This document shows positions 1 to 6,669 of a stretch of DNA of 10,381 nt, piece by piece. Source of the stretch: Candidatus Methanomethylicia archaeon (lineage in GTDB: Archaea > Thermoproteota > Methanomethylicia > CALHIW01). The DNA is taken from assembly GCA_938030905.1 (NCBI GenBank), contig CALHIW010000069.1:1-10381 (forward strand), given 5' to 3'. The notes under the pieces were generated by a model that saw nothing but the letters and a program-made list of their open reading frames with translations, did no database searches and was not told the origin of the DNA. The position numbers were made by a program, and so were the translations under genes. Position 1 is the first letter of the stretch; the number at the start of each line of letters is the position of its first letter.

Positions 1-69
1 AAACATCATGAATCAACAAGAAGATAAATGTTATACATAAAACAATGCCAAATAGAGGTGATAAAACAT

Positions 70-94
70 ACTTGAGTCCGCAGGGCATTGAAAC
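70..94 (+). repeat. CRISPR-repeat-like 3' end, single copy
   Basis: This short, relatively GC-rich segment in very AT-rich DNA ends in ATTGAAAC. Many archaeal CRISPR repeats end in that octamer or in ATTGAAAG, and it becomes the 8-nt 5' handle of the crRNA. Only one copy is visible. The window itself begins with AAAC, which could be the tail of another repeat, but the 90-base spacing would be long for one repeat plus spacer. No cas gene is present. It could be the last repeat of an array lying to the left, a solitary degenerate repeat, or chance. Confidence 0.25.
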
Positions 95-132
95 CACTAA
101 CTATAGTATATTTTCATCTATTTTAATGCTAT

Positions 133-145
133 AAACTTATTAAAT
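133..145 (+). promoter_or_regulatory. TATA-box promoter of the MBL hydrolase gene
   Basis: An AAA purine stretch (133-135, BRE position) precedes the TATA-like CTTATTAAA (136-144). The box centre lies about 24 bases before the ATG at 164. That predicts transcription starting at or just before the start codon, a leaderless mRNA of the kind common in crenarchaea. No Shine-Dalgarno sequence is seen. Confidence 0.5.
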
Positions 146-163
146 CTAGCTATAGTTAAATAT

Positions 164-1054
164 ATGATTGGTACTAAAGTTAGTAAACATGTATTCCTTA
201 TTAGAGGAGAAAATAAAGGTAAATATCCATTCTGTAATTGTCTATTTATTGATGATAGATTGAAGTGCTTAATTGATTCTGGAGCTGGAGCTAGCCAAAT
301 GATGAGGCTAAACATGGAGGGAATCGATTACTTAATAAACTCTCATGCCCATGAAGATCATACATTTCTTAATGCTCTTCTTAGAAATGCACGTGTATGT
401 TGCCATGAAAATGATGCGGTAGCTATAGAGTCTACTGAGGAGCTTAAGAAACGCTATGGTCCACCAAACTCGGAAATCTATAACTTAATGGATTATTTCC
501 TAGAAGTACTAAACTTTAAACCATCAAGAGTTGATTTAAGACTTAGAGGTAATGATGAATTCAGCTTTGGAAATGTTAGGTTGAAAGTTATACATACTCC
601 TGGACATTCGATAGGGCATTGCTGCTTTTTAATTGATGATGGAGATACAAGATTAATTCATCTTTCAGATATAGACTTAACTTCTTTTGGTCCATGGTAT
701 GGCTGTTTAGACTGTGATGTGGATATGTTTATTGATTCAATAAGTAAAATTATTGAAATTGTTGAAGTAATGAATATTAACATAGCAACATCAAGCCATA
801 ATGAAGTAGTTACAGGAAAAGAAGAGATAAAGATGAGGCTTAAAAACTATTGTAACAAGATATTTGATAGAGAGAGGGAAATATTAAAACTTCTTACTAC
901 TGAGAGAAGCATAGATAATCTAGTTGGTAGAGGTCTAATATATAGTAGGTTTCCAGAGCCTAAGTTAGCATATATGATCTTTGAGAAGGTAATGATTGAA
1001 AAACATATTGAAAGACTACTGAGGAAGGGATTGATTAAGAGTATACGTTCATAA
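164..1054 (+). CDS. Metallo-beta-lactamase-fold metallohydrolase with C-terminal helical/winged-helix-like tail
   Basis: A 296-residue MBL-superfamily hydrolase, probably binuclear zinc and cytosolic (no signal peptide or membrane segment). The metal-site motifs are complete and in order: HAHEDH (His61, His63, Asp65, His66), TPGH (His148), SDID (Asp169) and a late SSHN (His212). The last 80 or so residues are basic and helical, ending in an RLLRKGLIK segment. Such tails are common in the glyoxalase-II-like/MBL 'B2M' type and may pack over the active site. The substrate cannot be told from sequence; thioester, lactone or phosphodiester hydrolysis are all possible. The ATG at 164 fits the TATA box 24 bases upstream, so the mRNA is probably leaderless. 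It is a single-gene unit. A rearranged 41-base copy of its codons 165-190 lies just downstream at 1090-1130. Confidence 0.85.
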   Translation: MIGTKVSKHVFLIRGENKGKYPFCNCLFIDDRLKCLIDSGAGASQMMRLNMEGIDYLINSHAHEDHTFLNALLRNARVCCHENDAVAIESTEELKKRYGPPNSEIYNLMDYFLEVLNFKPSRVDLRLRGNDEFSFGNVRLKVIHTPGHSIGHCCFLIDDGDTRLIHLSDIDLTSFGPWYGCLDCDVDMFIDSISKIIEIVEVMNINIATSSHNEVVTGKEEIKMRLKNYCNKIFDREREILKLLTTERSIDNLVGRGLIYSRFPEPKLAYMIFEKVMIEKHIERLLRKGLIKSIRS

Positions 1055-1089
1055 ATAGATTTTACATCTAGCACCTCTAATACTCCTAG

Positions 1090-1130
1090 TTCATCTTTCA
1101 GATTTAGACTGTGATGTGGATATGTTTATT
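1090..1130 (+). repeat. Rearranged duplicate of an internal segment of the MBL gene
   Basis: Bases 1090-1103 repeat 657-670 exactly, and 1103-1130 repeat 706-733 exactly (28 of 28). The intervening 36 bases of the gene are missing from the copy. In the gene, TAGAC occurs at both 672-676 and 708-712, exactly 36 bases apart, so the missing piece is what slippage or recombination between short direct repeats would remove. The loss is in frame: the copy would read HLSD-LDCDVDMFI. Nothing to the left of 1090 matches the gene. To the right the copy runs straight into the ATPase remnant. Confidence 0.85.
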
Positions 1131-1758
1131 ATTATGAAAACCTTTCAACAATAGGCGGTTAAGGAGGGAAGAAGAATCTTTGATAACATTAAAAACATCT
1201 AACATATTGCCATTGCCCTTAACAGCCATACAGATTCTTTGGATAAGTCCTACAGACGGGTTATCGGCAATAGCGTTAGGAATAGATTCTCCAGGAGATG
1301 ATGTAGTGAAGAGAAAGCCAGAGACCCCAAGTCAAGTTTAATGAGTAGGAATGAGTTTAAAACATTCTTTATAATGCCTCCAGCACTACTTACAGCTATA
1401 TTACTATTAAACTTCATTACAATATCGGCCGAGACAGCATATTTTACTACATTCGATGAGGTGAGTCTACTGTACCTAGAACAGAGCTTTTAACAACATG
1501 ATTCTATGTGACTTGTTACAGCCCTCTCACACCATTCACTTAGCCATCCGATTATAAGAGCAGATCTGTTTTCAAACAAGTATCTTTAGCTTGCTATCGT
1601 AAGTTCATTAGCCCTACAGCTACTAATTCTCTACATAACTATTATTACATGAAGCCTTTGGAGTAACATACCCAACCTTAGAAGACTGGATGCGTGGTAT
1701 ACTTTCAGCAGTAATAGTATTTGTAGTCATAGAAGTTGTAAAAGCAGTTATTAGGTAG
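1131..1758 (+). pseudogene. Decayed C-terminal part of a type II P-type cation-transporting ATPase
   Basis: Several frames together spell the C-terminal third of a MgtA/PacL/PMA-type cation pump. Block 1 (1139-1199) reads NLSTI then AVKEGRRIFDNIKNI, the segment after the hinge domain that leads into the membrane region. Block 2 (1207-1338) reads PLPLTAIQILW, then TDGLSAIALGIDSPGDDVVKR, the strongly conserved M5-M6 region. Block 3 (1341-1491) has hydrophobic segments and SAETAYFTTF. Block 4 (about 1552-1650) reads RADLFSNKYL, a stop, then LAIVSSLALQLLILY. Block 5 (about 1653-1758) reads EAFGVTYPTLEDW then GILSAVIVFVVIEVVKAVIR and a TAG stop. Frameshifts and in-frame stops (for example TAA at 1200, TAA at 1339) separate the blocks. 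The phosphorylation (DKTGT) and nucleotide-binding domains are absent. Order and motifs are unmistakable; the transported ion is not. Confidence 0.85.
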
Positions 1759-1830
1759 GAGAAAATAAATAGAAAACAATGCTTTATGGTTTAATTTAAG
1801 TCTCTCTATATGTGTTTTCTTAGTTTATGA

Positions 1831-2016
1831 ACTGGGGGTGTCGATGAGAGGCTTATTGGGTGTAGTGGGCTTCTTCTCAGTCTGGGCTTCCTTGATGGCT
1901 AGGGTCGTGAGTTTAGGGTTATGAATGATGGTAAGGTTGACCGCCCGCTCAAGCTTACTAGTAGGTATGTCAAGTTCCTCACGGCTGTACGCTACCTGTT
2001 CTCCATAAAGCCATAG
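1831..2016 (+). pseudogene. Unassigned coding remnant, possibly LAGLIDADG endonuclease-like
   Basis: This patch has a higher GC content than its surroundings and is open on both strands. On the plus strand the frame is open from 1831 to 2016 except for TAG at 1900. It contains GFLDG-stop-G, then LKLTSRYVKFLTAVRYLF and SIKP, loosely like one half of a LAGLIDADG homing endonuclease (acidic helix motif, then beta strands, then a helix ending in a GIKP-like turn). On the minus strand an overlapping 68-codon frame starts at ATG 2031 and ends at 1825; it has no recognisable domain. Only one of the two readings can be a true relic, and neither is proven. Confidence 0.25.
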
Positions 2017-2926
2017 TAGAGAGAAAAACATTAAAGCTAGAGGGAGAAATTAAGAATACAAGAATTAAGCCACAAAGCAGAAAACAATGAAATTATTAAA
2101 ATAGTAAAATAAAGTAATTATAGAATGGGAATAAAAAGGAATCATAACTACACTTTCTGAACTATTAATTTCTCACCTACAATATGTAGCTACAATAATT
2201 TTCCAACATGAACGGAAATATAGAAACTATGCAGGCGAAAATATAGAATTTCTTTAATAGTGACGCGTTAATTGTTCTCTCAGAGAGAATCAGTTAATGC
2301 AGATGGAGCTTTTGAGTCTAACGAGATTTACATGTCTACTGCTAAGAGGTAGAAACAACGGTCTTTACATCAATAGAATTAGCAAAGTCTAGACATATGA
2401 ATCTAAAGAGGGGGAGTATGGAACATGGAGTGAGAACAAACCAACTGTATTGGTGGAGAGAAATGGAGGACTATAATCCTCAGCAACGTGAAGCTGAATA
2501 GGAAGACTGTAGAGAGATGGTCTCCAAGAGTTTAAACCTCTACACCAATTGCTTCAAGACCACCCTTAGCCTGAGTCAGACTGGATACAAGCACAAGATT
2601 ATTAATTTACTCAGCTGGTAAGTGGATTAGAGTGGGTTCACATCAATAGCTGTGGAGGAGGGTATTCTTGCTTAAACCCCAGCTTGCCATCCACCTAGAT
2701 ATATGCAAATACAATCTAGGCTTCTACCTAGCTGTCTTCAACATATGCAGATACTCCAGAGAGAAGTTCTAAAGGGAGCTGTATGGAAATTTGAAGTCAG
2801 CCTTATTCTCATAGCGTTGCTAGCCATCTTGATAGATCATCCAGACCTGAAACAGTCATTTGAGGAAAATCAGCTACAAAATTTTATTTATAAGTTGGGG
2901 GTATAAATGGAAAATTAAGGTTTAAC
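2017..2926. other. Unassigned intergenic sequence, probably decayed
   Basis: I find no intact gene. Short open stretches in all frames are broken by stops. The longest is a plus-strand frame from ATG 2703 to TAA 2906 (67 codons) with one hydrophobic stretch (VSLILIALLAILI); it has no visible promoter or ribosome site and no family I recognise. A minus-strand stretch at about 2530-2670 reads like a low-complexity protein tail interrupted by stops. The sequence is less AT-biased than ordinary spacers, which suggests degraded coding DNA rather than regulatory sequence. Confidence 0.4.
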
Positions 2927-3520
2927 TCATTTATTTAAATACTTCAAATAGTCTTCTCTATTTATCTTTACATCCCTCTCACAGTAGGTACATTTAAAAA
3001 TTATGTATTCTCCATTATCTTTAATAATTTTACTAACTCTTCTACCGCAGAAACATACAAATCCCTCAAGTTTTGCAGGATTTCCATAAACTAAACCGAA
3101 ATCAGGAACATTTTCTGTTACTACAGCTCCAGCTCCAACCATAGCATATTTTCCAATAGTTACACCACATAGAATTGTTGCATTAGCTCCTATGCTTGCT
3201 CCTCTCCTAACTATTGTTGGTATAACCTGCCAATCAATATTGTATGCTCTAGGGTAGAGATCATTAGTAAATGTCATGTGGGGTCCAAGGAAAACATCAT
3301 CTTCAATTTTAACCCCGCGATAAATTGATACACCATTCTGAATTTTTACATTATCCCCTATTTCAACATCTACATCTATAAAAACATCCTTACCTATATT
3401 ACAGTTTCTACCAATTTTAGCCCCTCTCCTGACATGTACGAAATGCCAAATTCTACTTCCTTCACCAATAGTAACATCTTCCTCAATAACTGCTGTAGGA
3501 TGAATGAAATAGTATGGCAT
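2927..3520 (-). CDS. Left-handed beta-helix N-acetyltransferase, WlbB/WbpD-like, with Cys4 tail
   Basis: A 197-residue hexapeptide-repeat acyltransferase. Residues about 6-145 form repeated isoleucine/valine-centred hexapeptides. The motifs are close to the UDP-2-acetamido-3-amino-2,3-dideoxy-glucuronate N-acetyltransferase family (WbpD/WlbB): HPTAVIEE, GSRIWHFVHV, KIQNGVSIY, GPHMTFTNDLYPRA, GANATILCGVTIG and VGAGAVV. That family acetylates the 3-amino group of a nucleotide sugar using acetyl-CoA, acts as a trimer, and feeds surface glycan or N-glycan synthesis. Here the family role is known and the exact sugar is inferred. After the helix, Cys156, Cys158, Cys177 and Cys180 form a CxC...CxxC pair that could bind zinc. 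The aminotransferase and dehydrogenase partners usually found beside such genes are missing. The start is the ATG at 3520; an AT-rich upstream segment could hold a promoter but no strong TATA box stands out. Confidence 0.8.
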   Translation of the reverse strand: MPYYFIHPTAVIEEDVTIGEGSRIWHFVHVRRGAKIGRNCNIGKDVFIDVDVEIGDNVKIQNGVSIYRGVKIEDDVFLGPHMTFTNDLYPRAYNIDWQVIPTIVRRGASIGANATILCGVTIGKYAMVGAGAVVTENVPDFGLVYGNPAKLEGFVCFCGRRVSKIIKDNGEYIIFKCTYCERDVKINREDYLKYLNK

Positions 3521-3903
3521 AAATTAATAGTATGTATTAAGTTTTTATTCTTTTAGATGATTTAATAATAGCTTAAATCAATTATTATGTTGATTTATTG
3601 AAAGTCTACATTTAAACTAAGGCTATTAAAAGGTATCCAATATAGAAAGCTAGAATGTTATCTGGTTGATATTTAAGCTATTAGTAGGTTAATAAGCTTG
3701 TGAGAAACCAGCACAATATTTAAGAATGTAGTAAACATATTTATAGCTTTAACTCATCTTTAGAAATTATTTTGAGGTTTCTCTATAAGTTCTACGTCTT
3801 CCCCTACTATTATATTAGCCTTTGAAATTTCCAATGTAAATTAATGCTTCATGTAATCAGTCGTGTTTAGTTAAGGGGTATCTTCTTGATGAGGTTTTGA
3901 ACC
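3521..3903. other. AT-rich intergenic sequence, nothing identified
   Basis: This stretch separates the divergent acetyltransferase (minus) and creatininase-family (plus) genes, together with the transposase remnant that follows. It is strongly AT-rich, with stops in every frame. Its left end must contain the promoter of the minus-strand acetyltransferase gene. I see no RNA gene, repeat array or coding segment. Confidence 0.4.
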
Positions 3904-4084
3904 TTAAACACTTTGCTTCACTTTCCATGGGTATTGACTCTCTAGGATTATGTGGTGTCTGATATGATTGTAGTAGAGCTTGTAGGCTTAGGAAGCCTTA
4001 TTGTATGTCTCTTCTTAAGGCATAGATATGAGAAGTGGACATCAAGACCTTGAGGCATTTCTTAATGGACTCTATGATTCTCCG
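3904..4084 (-). pseudogene. Remnant of a DDE transposase C-terminus (IS6-like or related)
   Basis: Reading the minus strand from 4084, one frame gives RRIIESIKKCLKVL. After a stop and a frame change, 3987-3904 gives AYKLYYNHIRHHIILES followed by QYPWKVKQSV and a stop. A YYNxxRPHxxL-type motif shortly after a basic helix that follows the catalytic Glu is typical of the end of DDE transposases such as IS6 and IS481 types; here the proline of RPH is His. The upstream catalytic core and the element's inverted repeats are not visible. The identification rests on this short motif and its correct position, so it is tentative. It is certainly non-functional. Confidence 0.4.
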
Positions 4085-4223
4085 CTATGGACTATACTTC
4101 TCCAGCTTATCGCCGCATGTTTAAGCTTAACCTAACTCACAACCTATAAACAACCATGAACTCACTCATACAGATTTCAAAATTAAGTAGTATGTTGATC
4201 TATATTGCCTACTGATTTAGGAA

Positions 4224-4234
4224 GGTTTAAATTA
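4224..4234 (+). promoter_or_regulatory. TATA-box promoter of the creatininase-family gene
   Basis: GG plus TTTAAATTA (4226-4234), preceded by purines (GAAGG), is centred about 31 bases before the ATG at 4261. A start of transcription near 4255-4260 would give an essentially leaderless message. This favours ATG 4261 over the in-frame TTG at 4252. Confidence 0.45.
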
Positions 4235-4260
4235 ATGCTTGAATTTTACGATTGATACTG

Positions 4261-4974
4261 ATGGAGATTAAATACTTCCATAGTAAAAAACTTATTAAAA
4301 TGGTTAGAGATGGCTCTATTATTATACCTATTGGATCACTGGAGTGGCATGGTCCAATAGCTACTGGCTCAGATTCTATAATTGCAGAGTTTATAGCTAA
4401 AGCTGTGGGATCAAAGCTTAATATACCTGTAGCACCATTAATTCCTTATGGTTTCTCATATGAGCATAGAGAATTAGGATTTACAGTATCTGTTTCTATC
4501 AGTACATTTAAAGCTTACCTATATGAGGTCTTAGTGGAGTTTGTAAGGAACAATATTAGAAACATTATAATCGTTAACGGTCATGGAGGAAACACCTCTA
4601 TAATTAGAGCTGTAATGGTGGATTTAAAGAGTACATATAGTAGCGTTAACACATATCTTATTGATGTATGGAATGTTTTCTCTAAGGTGCTGAAGGAGAA
4701 ATTTGGAAGCGGGGTTCAGAGTGACCATGGTGGAGTTGTTGAATCATCAATTCTAGCCTATGTTTCTAGTGATGTAGAAATCGATGTGAAAACCATTAAT
4801 GAATTGGTAACACCTAAAGCTTCAGATTCTACTAAAAGACTTAAATATGTTTTTAAGCCCTGGCTTCCACAAGAAGTAAGTAATGAATTTAAAGCTTCAC
4901 GTAAACTAGGGGAAATCCTAGTTAATGAATTGATTAATAAAGTTGTAGATGAATTAGAAGAAGAGCTAAAATAA
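4261..4974 (+). CDS. Creatininase-family metal-dependent amidohydrolase
   Basis: A 237-residue cytosolic protein of the creatininase superfamily, which includes creatinine amidohydrolase, the archaeal FAPy deformylase ArfB and the mycofactocin peptidase MftE. These enzymes hydrolyse an amide bond at a two-metal site. Visible ligand motifs are PIGSLEWHGP (Glu28, His30), Asp38 in TGSD, His108 in NGHGGN, and a downstream SDHGG...ES segment (His156, Glu161). The usual HLPLGTD between the first ligands is altered to IATGSD, so the ligand Asp is kept but the substrate-side loop differs. The substrate cannot be assigned. I start it at ATG 4261 because of the TATA box at 4226-4234; TTG 4252 would add three residues. 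It stands alone, with about 570 bases before the next gene. Its C-terminus is a charged helix rich in Glu and Lys. Confidence 0.8.
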   Translation: MEIKYFHSKKLIKMVRDGSIIIPIGSLEWHGPIATGSDSIIAEFIAKAVGSKLNIPVAPLIPYGFSYEHRELGFTVSVSISTFKAYLYEVLVEFVRNNIRNIIIVNGHGGNTSIIRAVMVDLKSTYSSVNTYLIDVWNVFSKVLKEKFGSGVQSDHGGVVESSILAYVSSDVEIDVKTINELVTPKASDSTKRLKYVFKPWLPQEVSNEFKASRKLGEILVNELINKVVDELEEELK

Positions 4975-5500
4975 CTGTATTTTAAGAGGTATATATGGAT
5001 CAGTTTGACAAATACTATTATGCCCTAAACTCTCCAATATACTAATTAGCTAGTTATAATTAAATTGATGTTTGACTATATAGTACTTAGTATTAAGATT
5101 GATAAATCTAAATAAGAGAGATGATGTAATCATATAATGCTCCTTAATGTAAAGCTGTTAGTATATTTATTTTAGAAGTTGTAACTTCAAATTTTAATCA
5201 GAAGTTGATGATAATCATAAGGTAAGCAAACAACATCTACTATCAGTAAATCAGTAATAGTATCTTACTAAAGAGCAACATTTAAAACTATAGTAGAATT
5301 CCGAGTTTTATGATTTCTATGTTTACATATTTTACCCCTTGTTCTTATGTATGTTGGTATTGATGGGTTTAAATGCCTACAGGTATGGGAAGAATTTTCG
5401 AAGAAACTATAAGTTTAACATAATAGTAGAAACATCTAAACTACATAAAGCATGGATGTAGAAAACTCATAAATCACTAATTGTACTTCACTTCTCCAGT
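4975..5500. other. AT-rich intergenic sequence upstream of the kor operon
   Basis: About 530 bases with frequent stops in all six frames and no recognisable domain. One short plus-strand frame near 5320-5460 encodes a basic segment (NFRRNYKFNIIVETSK) that could be debris of an older gene but matches nothing I can name. The length is unusual for an archaeal spacer. Regulatory sites beyond the core promoter at its right end are not evident. Confidence 0.35.
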
Positions 5501-5512
5501 AAAGCTTATAAG
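5501..5512 (+). promoter_or_regulatory. BRE/TATA promoter of the kor operon
   Basis: AAAG (5501-5504, BRE) followed by CTTATAAG (5505-5512) is the best archaeal core promoter in the window. It predicts transcription from about 5530-5536, a leader of only about 6-12 bases before the TTG at 5542. All four kor genes lie tightly packed behind it. Confidence 0.65.
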
Positions 5513-5532
5513 TTCTTAATGTACCTGATGAT

Positions 5533-5538
5533 GGTGAT
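5533..5538 (+). promoter_or_regulatory. Shine-Dalgarno site deciding the TTG start of korA
   Basis: GGTGAT is complementary to the 3' end of archaeal 16S rRNA (ATCACC). It sits three bases before TTG 5542, which places the GG core at normal distance. With no in-frame ATG upstream, this supports TTG as the initiator over GTG 5551 or ATG 5560. Confidence 0.45.
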
Positions 5539-5541
5539 GTT

Positions 5542-6669
5542 TTGGGCAAAGTGTTATTTATGTCTGGAAATGATGCTTGTGTTGAGGGTGCTATTGCTGC
5601 TGGCTGTAGGTTTTTTGCTGGCTATCCAATCACTCCTGCTAATGAAATTACTGAGAGGATGTCTCGTAGAATGTTTGAGGTTAATGGTGTATTTATCCAA
5701 ATGGAGGATGAAATTGCATCAATATGTGCTGTTATCGGTGCTTCATGGGCTGGCTTAAAGGCTATGACAGCTACTAGTGGCCCAGGATTTAGTCTTATGC
5801 AGGAAGGTATTGGATATGCTATTGCTACTGAAACTCCATGTGTTATTGTTAATGTTCAGCGTATAGGTCCTAGTACTGGAAGTATTTTTAGCCAGCAGGG
5901 TGATGTTATGCAGGCTCGCTGGGGAAGTCATGGTGGATGTTATGAAAACATTGTTTTATCACCCTATTCTATTCAGGAAATGTTTAGTTTAACTATTGAA
6001 TCCTTCAATCTTTCTGAAGAGTTTAGAGTTCCTGTTATTCTATTATCTGAGGCTGCTATTGGCCACTTAAGGGAGCGTCTTGTAATTCCTGAAAAGATTA
6101 ATATAGTAAATAGGAGAAGGCCTACAGTATCTATTAAGGATTTTAAGCCATTTAAGGCTTTAGAGAATGAGGCTCCACCTATGGCTTTCTTTGGTGATGG
6201 TTATCGAGTATACTATACTGGTCATCTACATACTGTTGAAGGCTTTCCTGTTCTTAGCTTAGAGAAATATCCATTAGCTGAGGAGGTGCTTAAACGTATC
6301 TCAAGTAAAATTAGACTTAATATTCATAGGATTACTATGCTTGATGCTAGATATATTAATGATGCTAAGATTATTATTGTTTCCTATGGGTCTAGTGCTC
6401 GAGCTGCTTTAAGAGCTGTTAATGAAGCTAGAAAAAACGGTATTAAAGCAGGATATCTTAGACTTATTACATTATGGCCGTTTAACTATCAGAAAATAAG
6501 GGAGCTATGTAGTTACGCTGATGTAGTAATTGTCGCTGAAGTGAATAATGGCCAAATACTCTACGAGGTTCAGCGAGCCCTCCCCTCCAAGAATGTTATT
6601 CCACTACTTAAGCTTGCTGATACTCATACACCTATGGAGGTTCTTGCAAAGATTAGGGAGGTGGTTTAA
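5542..6669 (+). CDS. korA: 2-oxoacid:ferredoxin oxidoreductase, alpha subunit (2-oxoglutarate type)
   Basis: The 375-residue alpha subunit of a four-subunit oxidoreductase that decarboxylates a 2-oxoacid to its acyl-CoA while reducing ferredoxin. Residues about 4-190 are the pyrimidine-binding (domain I) half, with GCRFFAGYPITP (to residue 32), the thiamine-contacting Glu57 in MEDEIAS, SGPGFSLMQEG, GPSTG near 110 and QGD near 120. The C-terminal 100 residues form the transketolase-C-like domain II (IIIVSYGSSARAA...AGYLRLITLWPF). GPSTG followed by QGD is the pattern of 2-oxoglutarate enzymes; branched-chain (Vor) enzymes usually have a GGPGLGG-like motif instead. 2-oxoglutarate is therefore the best guess, giving succinyl-CoA. 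The start is TTG, supported by the nearby GGTGAT and promoter. Its stop overlaps the beta start by one base (TAATG). Confidence 0.88.
   Translation: MGKVLFMSGNDACVEGAIAAGCRFFAGYPITPANEITERMSRRMFEVNGVFIQMEDEIASICAVIGASWAGLKAMTATSGPGFSLMQEGIGYAIATETPCVIVNVQRIGPSTGSIFSQQGDVMQARWGSHGGCYENIVLSPYSIQEMFSLTIESFNLSEEFRVPVILLSEAAIGHLRERLVIPEKINIVNRRRPTVSIKDFKPFKALENEAPPMAFFGDGYRVYYTGHLHTVEGFPVLSLEKYPLAEEVLKRISSKIRLNIHRITMLDARYINDAKIIIVSYGSSARAALRAVNEARKNGIKAGYLRLITLWPFNYQKIRELCSYADVVIVAEVNNGQILYEVQRALPSKNVIPLLKLADTHTPMEVLAKIREVV
6656..6664 (+). promoter_or_regulatory. Strong Shine-Dalgarno site for korB inside korA
   Basis: GGGAGGTGG, four bases before ATG 6669, is a near-perfect match to the archaeal anti-Shine-Dalgarno sequence. 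It lies within the last codons of the alpha gene. Together with the TAATG overlap, it fixes the start of the beta subunit and implies coupled translation. Confidence 0.75.

Noticed and set aside
1825..2031. Minus-strand 68-codon open frame
   Set aside because: It overlaps a plus-strand frame of similar openness, matches no known domain and has no clear promoter. The choice of strand is unresolved.
2530..2670. Minus-strand tail (PTLIHLPAE, stop, SSLTQAKGGLEAIGVEV) that resembles variable C-terminal tails of archaeal TnpB proteins
   Set aside because: Such tails are not conserved, and no zinc-finger or catalytic motif is visible upstream of it. The resemblance is impressionistic.
2703..2906. 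Plus-strand 67-codon open frame with a hydrophobic stretch
   Set aside because: There is no promoter, ribosome site or recognisable family, and it lies at the end of a decayed region; it is as likely a chance opening as a gene. I describe it in the intergenic entry instead.
5519..5758. Plus-strand frame overlapping the start of korA, very rich in Leu and Met
   Set aside because: It is a frame-shifted reading of the T-rich korA codons; the composition is typical of a shadow frame.
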